DNA of 64,000 nt from Monodelphis domestica. Taxonomy: Eukaryota; Chordata; Mammalia; Didelphimorphia; Didelphidae. A program made the position numbers and the translations under genes. The stretch is from positions 76,962,488 through 77,026,487 of the forward strand of contig NC_077227.1 of NCBI RefSeq assembly GCF_027887165.1, in the 5' to 3' direction. This document shows positions 44,440 through 55,300 of the stretch, piece after piece (the stretch's first letter is position 1; each line of letters opens with the position of its first letter). The notes under the pieces are model-generated. The model was not told the DNA's origin. It saw only the letters and a list, made by a program, of their open reading frames with translations, and ran no database searches.

Positions 44440-44850
44440 AATAATATGCCCCTCCTAGGTGAAGCTCCTCACTTCTAAACTGACCACCTTGCCACAAATT
44501 CAAGCTTTGATTGATAATGACCTCCTTTAGCCTCCTCTGCCCTCTGACTGAGGGGCTGGAAGCTGCCTACCAAGCTCCTCCCAATGCCTTCCTTTATATG
44601 GACAGAAACTAGTACAGCTCATTCCACTTTGAAACTGCCTGGTTATAGATCAAGATGCCCCCAGACTGGGTAACCCTTGCTATCCCCTTCCCTATTTCTT
44701 CCCTCCTTTTGTGTGGTGTCTCCCCCATTAGACTGTAAACTCTGGAGGGCAGGAACTATCATTCTTTTTATTTATTGTATTCCCAGCTCAGTGCAGTTTC
44801 AGGCACATGGCAGGCACTTAATAAATATTTATTGGGTTGGTTTTTACTTT
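44440..44850 (+). repeat. L2-like LINE 3' end
   Basis: A longer copy than most here: 'tagactgtaaactctggagg', 'gcaggaactatcattctttt', 'attcccagctcagtgcagtt', 'tcaggcacatggcaggcact' and 'taataaatatttattggg'. Confidence 0.7.
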
Positions 44851-46074
44851 TTTTTAACCTCAATAGGTAAGGAAAGGGGAGCAGGTCGGAAAGAATTTGG
44901 AACTGAAAATAAAATGTAATTTTAAAAAGAAGGAATGAAAGAAAATTGCCTGGGGCATTGAGAAATTAAGAGACTTGTCAGAGTCATATGGCCAGTATAG
45001 AACAGAGGAAAACTTGAACCCAGGTCTTGTGGACTTTGAGACAGTCCTCCACTATCATTGCTTTTGATTACAGAATAAAGAAAACTATTTTGATAGGCTA
45101 GAACATTTGCCTAAAAGTAGCAAGATTCAATTGAACACAGATAAATTCCCTGAAGTTCTGAATGCTAAGTCAGCAAGCCCCACTAGGTCCTATCAAGCTG
45201 GGCAGATTTCTAGTATGGAACTGTTGTCCAAGGACTAACCTGGCTAAGTTCACCACCGACTACAGGGTGATGATTTCTTTTGGCTTCAGCAACCCTGGAA
45301 GGAAGACTATCTACTTACTGAATCAGAGAGAGTGCATGAGCAAAAGGAGAGACGACCCTGACCCAGAGATGCCTGGAGGGGAAAGGGAGAGAAAATTTGG
45401 AACCCAAATTTTTAAAAAATGAATGTGGAAAGTGTTTATATGTAACTGGGAAAAACAAAATATTTTAATTTTTTAAAAGTCAAATGTAAATTATACAAAA
45501 GAATTCTAAAAATGAACTTGGCAACATCAGTATTAATAATAATGCTATCTAACATGAATGTAGTGATTTAAGGTTTCCAAAACACTTTCTGAGTCTCAAT
45601 CTTTGTATGCCTCAATTCCCTCATCTACAAAATTGGACCAATAACAGCATCTACCGTCCAGGGAATCCCAATTTTGCAGATGAGTTAATTGAGGGATACA
45701 GAGGATAAATGACTTAAGCAGGGTCACACCAAACATCAAGTATCTGGAGCAGGATTCACACTCAGATTTTCCGAACTCCAAGGCCAACACACAATGTGTA
45801 GTGTCCCACCTAGAGGACTCTAGGCTAAAGGACATGTGGGAAAAGATGAGTATATGTAGATGATCACAAGCATAGAATCATGGGATCCAGATCATGGGAA
45901 GTAAAAATCTTCCTCTTCTTTCAACTATTCATAGCACACCTAGGTGTTGCATTTACCACATTGTTTAAGGCATATTGCTAGCCTAGGCTAAATGCAGAGA
46001 TTAGTGTCTGGGGTGGTGAAGGGTCCGAATACTACAAGAAAAGAAATCATGAGAGTAAAGACTTAGGATTTCAT

Positions 46075-46275
46075 TGATAAGGTGCCTCCCAGGGGAGAAA
46101 ACTCCTATTAATGCAGTTTCTACACTTCTACAATTTATAGTTAGAAAATTGTCCATAGCATGGAGAGCTTCAGTGATTTACCAAAGGCCACTCAGCCAAT
46201 ATATGTCAGAGGCAGGAAGTGAACCCAGATCTTCCTGGCTTTGAGGCCAGCTTTCTATCCACTGTACCTCCCTGG
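46075..46275 (-). repeat. MON1/THER1-type core-SINE
   Basis: 'caggggagaaaactcctatt', 'gaaaattgtccatagcatgg', 'ggcaggaagtgaacccagat', 'cttcctggctttgaggccag' and 'ctatccactgtacctccc'. Confidence 0.65.
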
Positions 46276-46284
46276 TTCTCAAGC

Positions 46285-46745
46285 TCTCGGGATCCCTCTA
46301 CATTCTTAAAATTATTGAGGACCCCCCAAAGCTTTTGTTTTATGTGGGTTATAGCAAATGATATTTTCTGTATTAGAAATTACAACTGATACAATTTTAA
46401 GCTGTTAATTGATTTATAATGATAAGCCCATTAATGTTAACAGATATTTTCATGAAAAGTATTTCCAAAATGAAAAAAAAATTATTAGGAAGGTTGGCAT
46501 TGTTTTACATGTTTTTGCAAATCTAGTTAATGTCCAAATTAATTGAAAACAGCTGGTTTCTTATATTCAGTTCGCCGCCACATATTGTTTTGGTTGAAGT
46601 ATAAGAAGAAAATCCAGGCTATTCAGCTATGCAATTGGGATCTGGAGGTGTATTTCACTAGGACAACAACATCTTGGTATTATTCTCAAAACAGTTTTGA
46701 TTTTGTGGACCTTTAAAAGGGTCTCGGCATAAGAAGTGACAGGCT
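46285..46745. repeat. Ancient interspersed repeat, class unclear
   Basis: 'gaggaccccccaaagctttt', 'tttatgtgggttatagcaaa', 'ggcattgttttacatgtttt' and 'tttggttgaagtataagaag' form a unit I recall from other mammals as an old dispersed repeat. I cannot assign its class. Confidence 0.45.
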
Positions 46746-48509
46746 TGTCAACTGAGAGCTGGAGGGAACTTTAGAGACCCCCTCGTCCAAAATATTCCTT
46801 TAACAAGAAGGAACTAGAACCCCAGGGAGACCTAAGAGATTAGCAGGAACTTGCAGGTTGGGTTTTCTTAGAGAATCACAAGGGAAGACGAAGACGAGGT
46901 GGCTGTCCTCAAATATTTGGAGGATTATTTTATGGAAAAGAGAATTGCCTTGTTTGAACAGGCAAAACTGGGGCACCCACGTAGAGCTATTGGCTCAATA
47001 CAGAATTTTCAGTTCACAAAATGATGGAACAAGTAAAACAGCTACAGCCATTCTGGTTGACATTGGACATAACACTTTGGGGTTTACAAAGCCACATGAT
47101 ACCTCATTTGATCTTCACAATAACCCTATTATTACAGAATTCAGGTGATGAGACGGTGAATCCCCGCCAATATTCCTCTCCTTATGTAAAAGCTAGCTAG
47201 CCCCCTGGTTTTGTTGAATGGGAATTGAAACTGATGGGTTCAAGAGGCTCTTGCAACTGTGAAACGCAAACCAGAGAATTGTAATCCTGTAGCCATTCAC
47301 ACCTTACTGTTAATGACTTCAATCCAGTCATTACATTGCTTTTCTCTTACCAGAGATCCACTGGCTTAGGGAGGTTGCTGGTAGGGTGGGGGATAGAGGG
47401 AGGCTGATTTTAGAGTGTGGTTTACTTTGGATAGGATACTGCATTGGCAGAGATTCAGAAGGCATGAGAACACACACATGACAAGACTTGCAAAAAGGAA
47501 GGAGAGGGGAGCAGAAAGGGAGGAAGCAGGATCCCAATATCTATCCCAGAGGCATAGTTCGACTACCGTGCAATTTTATCTAGAACCCAAGTGATGACAA
47601 AAGAAAATTACCTTCTGTGGGGCCTTCTTAGGTGGCCTGTGTTGCCTTCTTCAGGAGAAATATGAAGCATGTCATCCTCAGGCCATTTTAACTCAACCCT
47701 CCAAGTCCAAAAAAGAAGAGTCAGGAACAGAGAATCTGGGATAATTCTGCAAAAAGGACAGTTCTTCGGGGGCAGATCCATGTCTGGGGGCCTTATTCCT
47801 GGCCTGCATCTACTAGAAGAAATTGGGAGTAAAAAATACTTCTTGGGAGAGGATCCATCAAGTGACTTCCCAGGGGCTACATGTAAGGTATGCATGTTTG
47901 TAGATCTCTGCAGGGAAACTGAGGAAAGCAAATACAAAGTGACAGTGGGAAGCACCTCTCCCTTCTGACCTGGCAGCTCCCCCTTTCCCCACCAATTCTG
48001 CTCATCTGCCAAAAGGTGCAATCATAAGTTGGCCCTTGATCTTGGCAAGGGAGGATGTGGTCCAAACAAATCACAAATGGGAGGCAGGAGCTAATAGAGA
48101 AGAAGGCAGCTTGTGACCAGCAAAAGGGGACTTCAGGCTGTAGCAGGTGTTCTCAAGTCAACTGCTGTGGATGACCATTAATCTCCTCCTTTGCAATAAG
48201 TAGAGATGGGAGACTTATTAGTCCAGTGAACTTCCTTGAAACTTAAAGGCTCGGAATGCCACATTTTATGCTACAAGTGGCTAATGCTTCTGGGTTTACC
48301 ATGCTTTTACTAACCCAGCTGTCTAACCAGGACTTTTAGGTTTGTGAGGCTGAAGGACACTTGGGACCTGAAAGAAATAGATCAGTAGGGGTCAAGCCAA
48401 TCAGTGACCAGTCTTCACTGGCAAAGAGACAGAGATGTAATGATGGATGACTGACCATCAGCTGCCCCAAATCCTAATTTTAAGGTCTCTATTCTCTACA
48501 GTAAGCAAT

Positions 48510-48725
48510 CTGAAGTGGCAATGTGGATAGGGTGTTGGCCTTGAGGTCAGGTCTGCCTCCTCTCTTTACTAGATGAGAGAGCCAGAGTTAAGTCACTTAA
48601 CCTCTGTTTGCCTCAGTTTCCTCTCTGTAAAATTGGGTTGGTAATAATAGCACTTCCCATGGAGGTTGTGAGGATCAAATGAGATGATACATATAAAGCT
48701 CTCTAAAGCTTTACTAAATGTGAGC
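48510..48725 (+). repeat. MIR copy
   Basis: Near-complete MIR order: 'ttggccttgaggtcaggtct', 'taagtcacttaacctctgtt', 'cctcagtttcctctctgtaa', 'ggaggttgtgaggatcaaat' and a tail ending in 'taaatgtgagctatcatta'. Confidence 0.8.
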
Positions 48726-48744
48726 TATCATTACCTTGATTTTT

Positions 48745-48905
48745 TCTTTTTTTTTAAAACTCTTATCTTCTATTTTAGAGTTGTATTGGTTCCAAGACAG
48801 AAGAACAATAAGGGCTAGACAACTGAGGTTAAATGACTTACCCTGGGTCACACAGCAGGTATTTGAGACCAAATTTGAACCCAGAATCTCCTGGTCTCCA
48901 GGCAC
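48745..48905 (-). mobile_element. Mar1-type SINE
   Basis: Minus-strand: T tract, 'gttccaagacagaagaacaa', 'cttaccctgggtcacacagc', 'aaatttgaacccagaatctc' and 'ctggtctccaggc'. Confidence 0.8.
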
Positions 48906-49246
48906 TAAGCAGCCTGAAAATCCTAAACAGATCAGTTTTCCCTTTCTTAAGGATAAAACCCTCCAGGGTGAACCCATCTTCTGCCAAGTTAATGAATAAT
49001 CTCAGTTTAGCTTCTACTTCAGAGATCTGACAAAGGGGCCTTGGAGAAGGAGAAAGGAGCCTGGGCCAGGCAGATTCCTTCTTGAGCGATGGCCCCAGGC
49101 CAAATCTGGAGGCCTGGGCCTGGAAGAGCTCCACCTTCCTTCCTGCCAGCCAGTGTGGGGGAGACAATGTTCAAAATCAAAGTCCTGGCCCTTCCACCAA
49201 CTGCAGCCGGAAACCAGCTGGAGCTGAACACTAGCCAGAGGTGAAA

Positions 49247-49373
49247 ATGACAGGCACAAGCCAGAGGCTGGGAAGAGCCTTTGCCTCCTCTGCCCACCTG
49301 AGCAGGAACCCGGCACCCTGTGGCGCTGGGGGCCAGCTGAAGCCGGAGTATGACGCTGTGATCATTGGAGCTG
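49247..49373 (+). CDS. PYROXD2: PYROXD2 coding exon 1
   Basis: 42 codons plus one base: presequence, then [12 protein letters not shown]. Donor GTAAGG. The upstream 5'UTR is not CpG-rich and the transcription start is not visible. Confidence 0.93.
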
Positions 49374-52300
49374 GTAAGGATGGCTGGAAATGGACTGGAG
49401 CGGAGAGGAGGTTTCTGGGAGAAAGGGAGGGCCTCAGGACTAGTCAATTTCATTCTCTGGTACCTTTCGCCTGTTATGTACGAGAATCTGCTCAGAAGTC
49501 ACTGGCCATTTTCCTGACGTTCCCACTCTTCCTTTCATTCTCTTTGCCATAAAAAGAATCTGGGCCATTTGGTGGAAGGTAAGCTGAAAACTGGGACCTG
49601 TGGCTTCTGAAATCAATCTTCTAAGAGGCCAGGAGTGGTTTAATGGGGAAAGAGGAAGCTGGGAGAGCAGGAATCTCACCCCAGTCCTGCTACTCACTCT
49701 GTTGGTGATATTGTGACATTAACCTCTCTTCAAGATTTGGGGGTGGGGGTATGGATGGGCAGATTGAGGAAGTGAGGAGGTCTAAATTTACTCGAGTGAT
49801 CTCCTTTTTAGATGCTTTTTTTTTTCTCCCACCTAAAGAAAAAATTCCCCCAGAGTATGATGGGCTGTTCTATGCCAAGAGCCTCCTGTTTGCCTCTCTC
49901 CTAGGTGGCATTTGTGGCAGGATTGCTAAGGAGTCTTTATCCCCTGGCATGGTAGAGTGAGTGGTAGTCTGGCAGTCTGGAAGATCTGGGGTCAAATCCC
50001 ACATCTGCTATATCTGCGGGCTGTGGGACCTTATACAAATCCCCTCATTTTTCTGGACTCTTTAGGCATCTTTAAGCTGAGGATGATACCTGTCCTCCCT
50101 ACCCCAGAGAGTTATTATGATCCTCAAATGAGATATAGTCAGTACAGTTCTTTTCAAGCCTTAAAATGTGTGCAGCTAGGTGGAGCAAGTGGATAGAGCA
50201 CTGGGCCTGGAGTCTGGAAGACCTGGATTCAGATTGGACCCCGTGGGGCAGCTAGATGAGTCAATGGAGAGAGAGCCAGGCCTGGAGTCAGGAGGTCATA
50301 GGTTCAAATTTGGCCTTAGACACTGTCTAGTTATGTGACCATGGGCAAGTCACTTGATCCTGACTGCCAACCCTCACCCTTTTGTCATAGAGTTGTTACT
50401 AGGACAGAAGGTAAGGATTTAACACTTCCCAGCTGTGTGACCCTGGGCAAGTCACTTGACCCCCATTGCCTAGCCCTTACCACTCTTCTGCCTTGGAGCC
50501 AATACACAGTGTTGATTCCAAGACAGAAGGTAAGGGTTTAAAAAACAAAACAGCAGATACTAGTATGACCCTGGGCAAGTCAGTTAACCTTGTTTGCTTA
50601 GTTCTTCATCTGTAAAATAAGCTAGAAAAAGAGAGCAAATCACTCCAGTATCTTTGCCAAGAAAACTCCAAATGGGGTCACACAGAGTAGGGCAGAATTA
50701 AACAACAAATACTCTTAAAATATGATATATGTTGATAGATATTAATATCTTAGTTATTAACTATTAATAATAACTGGCATCTGTATAGTGTTTTATATGC
50801 ATTATCCCTTTTGAATTTCAAATAATCCTTTAAGTAAGAATATAAAATACTGGGGTGCAGCTGGGTGGCTCAGTGGATTGAGAGCCAGGCCTAAAGATGA
50901 AAGGCCTTAGGTTCAAATCTGGCCTCAGATACTAGCTGTGTGACCCTGGGCAAGTCACTTAACCCCCCATTAACTAGCCCTCATTGCTCTTCTGCCTGGG
51001 AACCAACACACAGTATTGATTCTAAGATGGAAGGTAAGAATTTTTTAAAAAAGAATATAAAATGTTACAATCTCCATTTTATGGATGAGAAAACTGAGAC
51101 TCCCCCCCCAAAAAAAATTACCTGCAATCATGCAGATAGTCTCAGAGCTACATTACTGTTCCCCTGTGCTAAAAGCTGTTGTATGTACCTCAGAGGGTTA
51201 TTATGAGACTCAAATAAGGTAATGAAAATTAAGTACTTTGCAAACTTTAAAGCATTCTGTGAACATTGTTGATTATTAATACTAACTTGGTTGCTAATTA
51301 TTAATAATTATTAATACCAACTTGGTTGCTATTTATTATTATTATTAATTATTTTAATAATTGCTAATTATTAATAATTAGCAACCAAGTTGGTATTAAT
51401 AATCAACAATGTTCACAGAATGCTTTATTGGCATTTATTATTAATAATGATAACAGACATGCAGACAACTTTGTATATATGATTTGGACAACAACTTCAT
51501 GAGTTAGGTACTACATGTGATGATATTCCCATTTTACTGATGAGAAAACTGAGATCCAACAAAAGACTGCCAATGAACCTGGAGCTAAGGTTAGAATCAA
51601 TATGCTCCTAAAATGTGAACTGGTGCCTATGGAGGATAGCATTTCTTCGTATTTTTCATAGTGGAAGGAAAGGGGAAGTATTGCCCCTCTGGTAGAATTA
51701 TGAAGATGTTGCCCTCTTCTGGCCCTCTCCTCCCCCCTTCTTTTAGGGCCTCTCTAGTTTCAAATCCTCTCCCTCCAGAGAAACAGGAAAGGTTATCACT
51801 TACCCCTACCCACAGCTGAGTGGGTTTCCATGGTTACCTCCCCTTCATCTTACCTTTTCAGTCTTTTCTCTCTAACTGTGGGATAAAATGCTTCTCTGAC
51901 CTAAAAGGCATTTTGAGTATTAGCAATCACATAGAGAGAGAGACTTGGGGACCAAATTCTTCTTCCCAGTGTCTCCAGCGCAGATGCTCCCCTAATTGAG
52001 GCTGAACTTGCTATTGTATTTTTACCAGTAAATTGAGGGAGTTAAACTAAGTAAATTCAAACAAGAGCCAGTTTTCACGGATCTCAATTCTGTAGGTTTT
52101 TAAGTGAACGGAAAGCCCAATATGAGTTAATGGTGTGGCACAGTAGCAAAAAAAAAAAAAAAAATATATATATATATTTTTTTTAATAGATATACATACA
52201 CATATATATGGATCTTTTATTATTGTTGACATCATTGTTGTTGATCTGTTTATTTATGCTAGATTCTTCATGACTCTATTTGGGGTTTTCTTGGCAAAGA

Positions 52301-55300
52301 TATTGGACTGGTTTGCCATTTCCTTCTCCAGCTCATTTTACAGATCTTAGGTTATATTAAAGAGATCAAAGGAAATAATAATCCTTATTTTCTTGTATTT
52401 GTACCATCAGCACTTTGAATTGTGCCTGGCACACAGTAAATGCTTAATAAAGTATCTCTTTCTTTCTCTGTCTCTCTATCTTCGTCTCTCTTTCTCTGTT
52501 GTAAAAAGAATTCCTGCTCAGGTTTGAGTTGGTTTTATTATACAGGTGATGCCCTAGTTCATGGCTTGGCTCTCCCTTCCCTCCCTCTGCTCATTCCTAA
52601 GATGGGCCATTTATTATCCTTCTTAGGCCTCCCATTTTGAGCTGAACCAAGTTCCAGGACACCTGGGTGAGAGAAAGCGGATAGGCCTATTCCTCGAGGC
52701 TCCCTCAAGTAAAGGAGTAAAAATAAAGTTATAAGAAGCCCTAGTCTTAGGCCATCGGAATTGGGAGGAAGGATGTATGAACTTAAAGCTAGCTATAGGA
52801 CATTGGATCAAGGCAAGGCCTTTGGCTTTTAAACCAATGCCTAACTACGCACAGAGAAATTCATCACTAGTAGGCTGGCTATGGCAAATAATGATTAAGA
52901 AAAATATAAAATGGTTTCTCCTTCTGTAGAGATGTCAACCAAGAGATAGAAAAAGGAGCAGAGTTTACTAAAAATCATCCAGGTTTTAGACTGTCTGTAA
53001 ATATTAACTTATTCATTTGCTGTTCTAAATATGAGCTCTTCATCCAAAGTGAACTTGCTTTTGGAGGAATTTACCTGTATCAGTCTTGGTGCTCTCACTA
53101 TAAAGGAAAGCAGAACAAAGAGGGAAGTTGTAATTAAATGGAAAGAGGTGGAGAGCCCAATAAAGGAATTGTATGAATTGGTTTTATCATAGATATTGTA
53201 GTGTTCAAATTTTTACCCAATAAATAATATGAGTCCATTTCTCCAAAAATGACATTATTAACAGATGAATGCCTTGGCTAGCAAAGAATGGCTCTTCCAC
53301 TGGCGTCCTAATCAAGAGAGCAAGTATCTCTTGCTTAGAAAGGAATTTTTGTCTTCTTTCTGATTGGCCTGACAACTTAGTCGTAGGACCTCCCCTGCCA
53401 GTCGCTATTGGTGGATGTTTTGAGAGATGGGGTAGACTTAGAGACCTTAATTCCTCCCTCATTACATCATCACAGGAAAGACGGGTCTCCTAAGGAAGAT
53501 GGCAGCACAAGCCTTCCCCAGCTACCAAGTTCAATATTTAGATCTTGCTGACTTCCCTTACCTAAGAAGGTTCTCATTACCAGATATATAAGGATCCAGT
53601 TTCCACCCTACCTCCAACAGAAGCCAGCCCACTGAGTGTCTTGTATAGGGAATTAAATTTTATGGTTGGACTAAATATATGAGAATTCTAAAATAATACT
53701 ATAGTCGTCGATTTTAAAATTAATACAGCTCAAGTCAAAATGACTTTTAGCAGCTTTTATTTACAAAAAGGGTGGAAAGAGTGAAAGTAAGAAATGAAAA
53801 AGAGGATAGAGGAGATGTCTATCCTACCACACTAAATATTTCTCTGGTGCTTGGCTCAACCCATGCAGGGCTCATTAAACCCTCAGCAGGAGGGCTGGAT
53901 GGTGAAGTAAGCAAGGGTTCAACCCACACAGCCTCCTCCAAAAAGGAGGCCTCTCTGGTGCTAATCTCTCCAGAAGCCAGGAAAAGAGAGTCAGCTTTTC
54001 ACTCACCCAAGTAGTAGCTCCAAGCTGCAGTCCCAGTCCAAAGGAGAAGACCCAAGAGCAGTCTTACCAGAAGCAGTTCAAGTTGCCAGCCCCAGGTCCT
54101 TCAAGCTGAAGATTCAGGACTAAGACATAGCTCCAGGCTTCAGTCCCAGTCCAAGTCCAGGATTCAGGCTGAGCACACTCTTGGACAGGAAGTTCATCAT
54201 CTTTTATAGTCCCTTTTTTATGTCCCTTCCTGTCCCTTCCTCCACTTTATGGAAACCAATTGCAATCTTTAAATGTGCTTAGCACTGCCCAGGGGGCAGT
54301 CAGTTGCTTCTGGAGGTGTTACTTTAGTAAGTGGTTTTTTAACCTCTTCTACTTAATGTTAAGTAGGGGTGTCTTTCCTTTTGGTTAATTAAATTTAAAA
54401 GTAGGCAAGGGGAGAGTCAATCCCATCTTCACACTTGAGGTCTGGGAGCAAATTATTTTAGCTTGGAAGCTATTTAAGAAAGGTTTCATACAGAAATTAT
54501 TACAATTCAACATTAATTTTCCTCAATACTAAGGCAACAAGAAACCAAGAAGCATCTTTTCATGGAATGTTCTATCATCTGACTTTTTGAATGCGCGTGA
54601 TAGATATTCTGCAAAAGAGACACAATGAAAACAAGTGGAGGTTAACACCAACATCTTTTGCAGAGGATGAAGAGATGATAAAATTCTCCAAAAAACTTGA
54701 TAAGACTGTCCAAATTAAATCAATATATGTTTTAATATTTGGTGACTTCAGTGAAAAGATAGGAAGAGATGAGGATGGTGAGAAGTATATTGGAGAACAT
54801 AGATCAGAAGGAAGTAATGAAAAAGAACAAAGAATAGCAGACTACTCGGGTCCTTGGTACCCATCTGCCAATTAGGAATGCTTTTTAAAAATCCTTACCT
54901 TCTGTTGTAGTATGATTTCTAAGAGAAAATTTGCAAGAGCAATCAGGTTCAGTGATTTGCCCAGAGTCACACCAAGGATACTTTTTTTTTTTAAACCCTT
55001 ACCTTCCATCTTGGAGTCAATACTGTGTATTGGCTCCAAGGCAGAAGAGTGGTAAGGGCTAGGCAATGGGGGTCAAGTGACTTGCCCAGGGTCACACAGC
55101 TAGGAAGTGGCTGAGGCCGGATTTGAACCTAGGACCTCCCGTCTCTAGGCCTGGTTCTCAATCCACTGAGCTACCCAGCTGCCCCCGGATACTTTTTTTT
55201 TTTAAACTCTAACTTTCCATCTTAGAATCAATACTGTGTTATGGCAAAGAGCGGTAAGGGCTAAGCAATGGGGGTTAAGTGACTTACCCAGGGTTACACA

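Larger units (their letters stand above)
42511..49246. other. HPS1-PYROXD2 intergenic region
   Basis: 6.7 kb without a supportable gene: a hAT-like element (43837-44045), core-SINE pieces (44230-44340, 44935-45060, 45545-45800, 46075-46275), an L2 3' end (44440-44850), an old repeat (46285-46745), a MIR (48510-48725) and a Mar1 SINE (48745-48905). 42511-43830 and 46860-48500 look unique; open frames there (for example near 47.6-48.0 kb) show no domain. The PYROXD2 promoter should lie towards the right end. Confidence 0.6.

Noticed and set aside
47608-48021. 137-codon minus frame between the two genes
   Set aside because: No recognised domain, no start context, no splice or poly(A) signals that fit; left as unassigned unique DNA.
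49241-49552. 103-codon frame beginning at GTG and running past 49373
   Set aside because: The ATG at 49247 is the better start, and the frame beyond 49373 is intron; the family motif continues in exon 59241-59260.
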